DNA of 64,000 nucleotides from SURF-21 sp964462595 (GTDB taxonomy: Bacteria > Actinomycetota > Geothermincolia > Geothermincolales > RBG-13-55-18), in the NCBI GenBank assembly GCA_964462595.1, contig CAYWXM010000034.1, forward strand, positions 1 to 64,000, read 5' to 3'. Under the pieces are notes generated by a model. That model made no database searches, had not been told where the DNA came from, and was given only the letters and a program-made list of their open reading frames with translations. Positions 59,638-64,000 of this stretch are shown here, one piece after another. Position numbers and translations under genes: made by a program. How positions within the stretch are numbered: the stretch's first letter is position 1; the number at the start of each line of letters is the position of its first letter.

Positions 59638-60396
59638 ATGGAAGCCAACGTTGGAGTGGCGCTGCTTATAACCACGGTTGCGGGGCTTTCCACCACCATA
59701 GGAAGCGTCCTGGGGCTGTGGTTCAAAAATCCCGGCCCCCGCTTCATCAGCGTGACCCTGGGCTTCTCGGCGGGGGTGATGCTGCTGGTCTCCTTCGTGG
59801 AACTGCTCGCCTCGAGCATGGATCACCTGGGGTTCGGCCTGGGCCTGATCGGCTTTTTCGCCGGCACCCTCGTGATGTTCATTATCGACAACCTGATTCC
59901 CCACGAGTACTTCGCCGAAAAGGCATACGCCACAACGGAAGACGGCGGGGAGCTCTACCGCACCGGGCTCCTGGTGGCCCTGGGAATAGGGATCCATAAC
60001 TTCCCCGAAGGCATGGCCACCTTCGCGGGGTCCCTCCAGGACATACACCTGGGCCTTGCCATCGGGGTGGCCATAGCCATACACAATATCCCCGAGGGCC
60101 TGGCCGTTTCCACCCCCGTTTACCTGGCCACCGGCAGCCGCAAGAAGGCCTTCATGTGGTCGTTCCTGTCCGGTATCGCCGAGCCCGCGGGCGCCCTGGT
60201 CGCCGCCCTCTTCCTCATGAACCATATAAACGAAACCGTGCTGGGATGGGTGCTCGCCGTCGTGGCGGGGATCATGGTCTATATCTCTCTGGACGAGCTC
60301 ATCCCCACCTCGCGCGAGTACAACGAGGACACGTACGCCACCATGGGGATCATAGCGGGAATGGCGGTCATGGCCTTCAGCCTGTGGCTGCTGTGA
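59638..60396 (+). CDS. ZIP family metal transporter
   Basis: The 252-residue membrane protein has eight predicted helices and the two metal-binding ZIP motifs HNFPEGMATF (His at residue 120) and HNIPEGLAVS (His at 149). These are typical of ZupT-like importers of zinc, iron or other divalent metals. The acidic loop between helices 3 and 4 (HEYFAEKAYATTEDGGE) takes the place of the usual His-rich loop. It is divergent from the lipoprotein gene and convergent with the multicopper oxidase gene. A link to copper or manganese supply for the oxidase is conjecture. Confidence 0.92.
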   Translation: MEANVGVALLITTVAGLSTTIGSVLGLWFKNPGPRFISVTLGFSAGVMLLVSFVELLASSMDHLGFGLGLIGFFAGTLVMFIIDNLIPHEYFAEKAYATTEDGGELYRTGLLVALGIGIHNFPEGMATFAGSLQDIHLGLAIGVAIAIHNIPEGLAVSTPVYLATGSRKKAFMWSFLSGIAEPAGALVAALFLMNHINETVLGWVLAVVAGIMVYISLDELIPTSREYNEDTYATMGIIAGMAVMAFSLWLL

Positions 60397-60479
60397 AGGC
60401 GGTGTCGCTAAGCGATAAGATCGTGATCTGCCCGAAATCGGCAAGATCTTCGCCTTGGCGCCTGCAAGGAAGCGTGAGC

Positions 60480-60503
60480 GGGGGAGGGGTCGCCCCCTCC
60501 CCC
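60480..60503 (+). terminator. Rho-independent-type terminator after the ZIP gene
   Basis: GGGGGAGGGG (60480-60489), a four-base loop and CCCCTCCCCC (60494-60503) form a perfect 10-bp stem, followed on the plus strand by ACTCTCTTCTTGTT. It separates the convergent ZIP and multicopper oxidase genes and may serve both. Confidence 0.65.
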
Positions 60504-60519
60504 ACTCTCTTCTTGTTAC

Positions 60520-63500
60520 CTATAGCGTAGTAGTGGCCGAGGCCTCGTTAGATGGTCCGGAATCGGCCTGGACGGTCGGGAAACCGATAGCCGGTGCGGG
60601 ATAAGGCACCGGAGGCAGGTAACCTACGGCATTGGTGGCGATTACGCGGTAGTAGTAAGTTGTGCCCGCTGCAACCGCGGTATCGACGTAGGTCTCCGGT
60701 GGAGGACTTGTCCCCGCACGGTCGGAGGTCCATACGTTCGCTATGGTCTCCCACGTCGCGGCGTCGGTGCTCCTCTGCACGATGAAGTAGGTCTCGTCGG
60801 TTGAATTATCGTTCCAGGATAGAGACACCTGCGGTCCCGCTTCGGCCACGGCGGCCAGGCCGTCGGGCGCGGCTGGGACAGTCCGGGCCGGCGTGAAGCA
60901 TAGGGTGTGCATCATGTCCATCTCCTCGTGTGAGAGGATGTGGCAGTGCATCATGTACTCCCAGCCGAAGTTGACCATGGTGTTGTAGAGGACTCCCTCC
61001 ACCCCTCCGGTGATCACCGGTTCACCACCCGGCTCGAACCATTCGTCGACCGTCGGCGGGGGATATGGCAACTGGGCTCCCAGAGGCATGGCCGGGTCAA
61101 TGGGCCTGATGCTGTCCGGCACGTCGAACGGAAGGTCGGGAGCGTAAGGCCTCAAGGCTATGATGATGTCCTCCAGCGGATTCACCCTCACCGTCTCCTT
61201 CCAGCCCAGCTCGTTGGGATCCGGCGGCATGATCATGTTGTCCCATGCCACCCGGTTGATCACCTGCACGTTGAAGAGGTGGAAATGCATGGGGTGAGTA
61301 TCCACGCCGTTGTGGGTTATCTTCCAGATCTGGGTCCCGTCGCCGGGCAGCGGCTCGGAGGGCGTGATGTTGTCTATGGTGATATCCACGGGAGGAGAGC
61401 TGAACGGGTACAGTATGAAGTTCTGGTTCTGAGACCCCGTATTGGGCAACTCCAGGCCCAGGAAACCCATCATGCGCCCGTATTCCGTATCGAAGGCCTC
61501 GCCCATCTCGTCCTGGATGGCCTTCATGTGGAATGGGATGTTGATCGTCGCGCCCGAGAGGGTCTGGAATGTCTTCTCCTGCTCCCATATCCTCACGTAT
61601 GGATCCTCCGCGAAATCCCCGTTGTAAGCCGAGTTGTACTCGGCGCTGGGCACGATGATCGGGTCCTGCGAGGACGCGAAGACGCCGGGCTTGGTGTCGG
61701 TCTCGGCCCATGCCGCCATGAGCGCATCCACGTCGTAGGGAGCGGCGTTGGGAGCGGCCGCTATCTTGATCTGCATTACGGTCCGGGTGTTGGGGCCGAA
61801 GCCGGCCACGATGGGGGGCGCGCCTCCCGTGTCGGTCTGGTCGGGAGCGCCCGTGTAGTAATCGTAGCGCGGGTCGCGTGCCGGGAACGGCGCCGGCGAA
61901 TCGTTGTAGAGGATGAGGGTTTTGCCGGCATAAGCCGAGAAGTCGACGATGACGTCGGCCCGCTCAGCCGGTCCCAGGAGTACGGTCTTGCTGGTCACGT
62001 TACCTACGTTGAACAGCGTCGGGTCCGCTTGCCAGTCGATGGGCTGATTCGGTATCACCGTTGGCGCAGGCAGGAAGCCGCCCTCGGTGCCGATCTGTAT
62101 CCAGTCGGGGCCGGCCGTCGCCGGGTCCGGAACGCCGCCTTCCCTGCCGTCGGTCGGCCAGGTCTCGGGAAATCCCTCGGTGGCGTTGGCCGGCACCATC
62201 TTTACCTCGGTGTTCGTCCTTCCGTCCGGCGTGACCACCGACGGATCGGCCTCGTAGAGCTGCAGGTTGAAGAAGCGGTCGTCCGCCACGCTGAGGACGC
62301 GGAAGCGGTAAGCCTGCGGCTGCAGGGTTACGCTGGGATAAGCGGTCCCGTTGACCACCGCGGTGTCCATGAAGGCCTCCATGACGCTGGAGACGGTGGG
62401 TACTCCGGGGATGGTCTCGTTCTCCCAGGGCGCATTGACCGGGTCGTAATACGGGTTCGGGATCGGCCCGTACTTTATGTTGTCTGTCGGAGGCCAGAAC
62501 CATGGCCCGTAGTGCCAGCGCGCGAAGGCGTTGAACCCGCCGGGGTCCGCCGGGTTCTGGTTGGGCATGTAGACGTGAGGGAACCACAGGTTGCCCATCC
62601 CGCCCCACAAGGCCGGATCCCAGGTGGGGTCCTGCCAGGCCAGCTGCTCGGCGTCGGGTACGAAGGTCTTGTCCTGGATGACCAGGGGGATCTGTTCCTC
62701 GGGTATGACCTTGACCAGGCCCGGGTTAACGCCCGATACGTTGGTGCCGTAGATGAGGTCTTTCTCGACCTGGTCCTCGATGATGTAAGGCGCGGCCTGC
62801 CCGGCATAGACGTTGAGGCGGGTGACTCCCCAGGCATGATCGTGATAGAACTGCAGCCTGGCGCTCTGCTGGTTGGTGTAGAAGAAGGTCATGGAGCCGT
62901 CCCCCGGATCGGGCATGCCGGGGACGTTCTCGACGCTGACGCCTTCGGGATAGCTGGTCGTCTCCCCGGCGGGGGTGAGCCACTGGTGCGGCGTACCGTC
63001 GCTTATCCAGGGAGTGAAGCCGCCGTGAAGGTGCACGGCCGCGCGGTTCTGCGTATACATCTCTGCGATGTCGCCCAGGACGGTGGCGGGGCCGCCCGGG
63101 TCCTCATCGAGGGTGACCTGGAAGTGCGTTGCGTCCAGCCCGGCGGCAAGCACGTAGAACTCGCCGTTGTAGGCGGCGGGCTCGAAGTCCTTGAGCATGA
63201 CCCGTACCCCTGCCTGGAAATAATGGGTATCCATGGTCATGACTTCGATAGTCGTTCCTGCTCCGCCCACCTGCATCGCATGCATGGGCATGGCCATGTT
63301 CGGGCCCATCCCCGCTCCCATCATGCTGGTATCAACGGGGAGAAAGAGGTCTCCGTCGGCGCCCGTCGGGAGGTTGTTGGTGAACTTCACGCGCACCGGT
63401 CTGTTCCTCTGCGATACGATCATGGGCCCGAGATAGTTGAACACGCTCACGGTGGGGTCGGCGGTGTTCGTCTGCCGGTAACCCTGCAGCGTGGTCGGCG

Positions 63501-64000
63501 GCAGGTCCGAGTGCATCTGCTCCGTATATTCCCCCAGCTCTATCTCGTAGTAGTCGGAGCCGGGATAGGTGGCCTGGTCCGGAACGGCCACCGGGATGTA
63601 TTGCCCCAGGTTGTTGGCGTTTGCGGCCCCCAAGCCCGGGAGCGTGTCTACAAACTTCCTCATGCCGGTCCCCGCGACCACGTGCTCAGTGGGAGGAATA
63701 ACAGGGGCTTCCGGCAAACCGATCACGTCGTGCCCGCCGTTCCAGACGCCGTTGTAATTGAAGTACATGGGCCGTTCGGCGATTATCTGCTGGCCGTTGG
63801 TGCACTCCACCTTGGCGCTGAAGTCGTGGGCCACGTCATCGCCGGTCCCCAGGACGCCTCGGGGGAGGGCGGTTGCCCTGGAGTTGGGGCCGACGGTCAA
63901 CTGCTCGCTGGCAGTGGTAGCGTCTCCCTTCATGTAGGTGATGGTCACGTCGGCAGCCGTTCCGCCCGGGTTCTGGATGCAGATGTAGGGGTCGAAATCG
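60520..64000 (-). CDS. Large multicopper oxidase with fibronectin III domain, 5' end outside window
   Basis: The frame is still open at the right edge, so the N-terminus is missing; at least 1,159 residues are present. All four copper-binding blocks of multicopper oxidases are visible: HLHGGFTPW, FYHDHAWG, THPMHFHLF and MMHCHILSHEEMDMM. They define three cupredoxin-like domains with T1 and T2/T3 sites. Ahead of them is a module with AERPMYFNYNG and GGHDVIG, shared with the CAP-domain protein at the left edge. After the oxidase lies a fibronectin type III domain (VSLSWNDNSTDETYFIVQRS). It is almost certainly extracellular. Likely roles include metal or phenol oxidation; a CotA- or Mn-oxidase-like activity cannot be told apart by sequence alone. 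Confidence 0.92.
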   Translation of the reverse strand, partial: DFDPYICIQNPGGTAADVTITYMKGDATTASEQLTVGPNSRATALPRGVLGTGDDVAHDFSAKVECTNGQQIIAERPMYFNYNGVWNGGHDVIGLPEAPVIPPTEHVVAGTGMRKFVDTLPGLGAANANNLGQYIPVAVPDQATYPGSDYYEIELGEYTEQMHSDLPPTTLQGYRQTNTADPTVSVFNYLGPMIVSQRNRPVRVKFTNNLPTGADGDLFLPVDTSMMGAGMGPNMAMPMHAMQVGGAGTTIEVMTMDTHYFQAGVRVMLKDFEPAAYNGEFYVLAAGLDATHFQVTLDEDPGGPATVLGDIAEMYTQNRAAVHLHGGFTPWISDGTPHQWLTPAGETTSYPEGVSVENVPGMPDPGDGSMTFFYTNQQSARLQFYHDHAWGVTRLNVYAGQAAPYIIEDQVEKDLIYGTNVSGVNPGLVKVIPEEQIPLVIQDKTFVPDAEQLAWQDPTWDPALWGGMGNLWFPHVYMPNQNPADPGGFNAFARWHYGPWFWPPTDNIKYGPIPNPYYDPVNAPWENETIPGVPTVSSVMEAFMDTAVVNGTAYPSVTLQPQAYRFRVLSVADDRFFNLQLYEADPSVVTPDGRTNTEVKMVPANATEGFPETWPTDGREGGVPDPATAGPDWIQIGTEGGFLPAPTVIPNQPIDWQADPTLFNVGNVTSKTVLLGPAERADVIVDFSAYAGKTLILYNDSPAPFPARDPRYDYYTGAPDQTDTGGAPPIVAGFGPNTRTVMQIKIAAAPNAAPYDVDALMAAWAETDTKPGVFASSQDPIIVPSAEYNSAYNGDFAEDPYVRIWEQEKTFQTLSGATINIPFHMKAIQDEMGEAFDTEYGRMMGFLGLELPNTGSQNQNFILYPFSSPPVDITIDNITPSEPLPGDGTQIWKITHNGVDTHPMHFHLFNVQVINRVAWDNMIMPPDPNELGWKETVRVNPLEDIIIALRPYAPDLPFDVPDSIRPIDPAMPLGAQLPYPPPTVDEWFEPGGEPVITGGVEGVLYNTMVNFGWEYMMHCHILSHEEMDMMHTLCFTPARTVPAAPDGLAAVAEAGPQVSLSWNDNSTDETYFIVQRSTDAATWETIANVWTSDRAGTSPPPETYVDTAVAAGTTYYYRVIATNAVGYLPPVPYPAPAIGFPTVQADSGPSNEASATTTL

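Noticed and set aside
1..64000. CRISPR arrays, tRNA and rRNA genes, intact insertion sequences
   Set aside because: No regularly spaced repeat array, cloverleaf with T-loop GGTTCGAATCC-type sequence, rRNA core sequence or complete transposase was found while reading both strands.

Overview
The window comes from a GC-rich bacterial chromosome. A complete division and cell wall (dcw) cluster, a murE product with the DNPR signature of meso-diaminopimelate-adding enzymes, a class E sortase, an Rne/Rng-type RNase and many GTG/TTG starts point to an actinobacterium, probably a deep-branching uncultured anaerobic lineage. That placement is inference. No tRNA, rRNA, CRISPR array or intact transposon was seen.

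Region 1 (1-6.1 kb, minus strand). A surface CAP-domain protein runs off the left edge. Its leader carries a cyclic-di-GMP-I riboswitch. Upstream lie a sortase, ribonuclease G, a DUF2344 protein and a B12-binding-type radical SAM protein.

Region 2 (6.1-24 kb, minus strand). The dcw cluster reads mraZ-rsmH-ftsL-ftsI-murE-murF-mraY-murD-ftsW-murG-murC-murB-ddl-ftsQ-ftsZ in order of transcription. Most genes overlap or nearly touch. mraZ is preceded by four 10-bp-spaced MraZ boxes, and ftsZ has its own promoter in a 456-bp gap. Two glycosyltransferases lie just upstream of mraZ (24.3-26.8 kb).

Region 3 (27-41 kb) is accessory and metabolic. A TetR gene leads an operon with a 4-hydroxybutyryl-CoA dehydratase-like protein that keeps all four Fe-S ligands and an acyl-CoA ligase. 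A recombination scar follows, with a small ribbon-helix-helix gene, a 49-codon tyrosine-recombinase fragment and a 2-hydroxyacid dehydrogenase remnant. On the plus strand a second member of the dehydratase/HpaB family, without the Fe-S ligands, leads a DUF59 protein, a methyltransferase and an ATC-hydrolase-like protein. On the minus strand a heterodisulfide-reductase-like Fe-S protein precedes three tandem MetV-like cysteine-rich proteins, divergent from an unusual MerR-TetR fusion regulator. This last locus is the best candidate for an undescribed system.

Region 4 (40.8-50 kb, minus strand) holds a 2-hydroxyacid dehydrogenase, hisC, a sugar-dehydrogenase-like beta-propeller, an aldo/keto reductase, a phosphoesterase, a degenerate GGDEF protein, hisG, a cupin, an alpha/beta hydrolase and a MarR regulator with a clear operator.

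Region 5 (50-64 kb) holds a duplicated sensor-HAMP membrane protein without an output domain, a probable pentoside set (GH3 glycosidase, xylose-isomerase-like protein, xylulokinase), a truncated methyltransferase, a nitrilase-family amidohydrolase, an IPT/TIG lipoprotein, a ZIP metal transporter and a very large multicopper oxidase that runs off the right edge. The multicopper oxidase shares an N-terminal surface module with the CAP-domain protein at the left edge.
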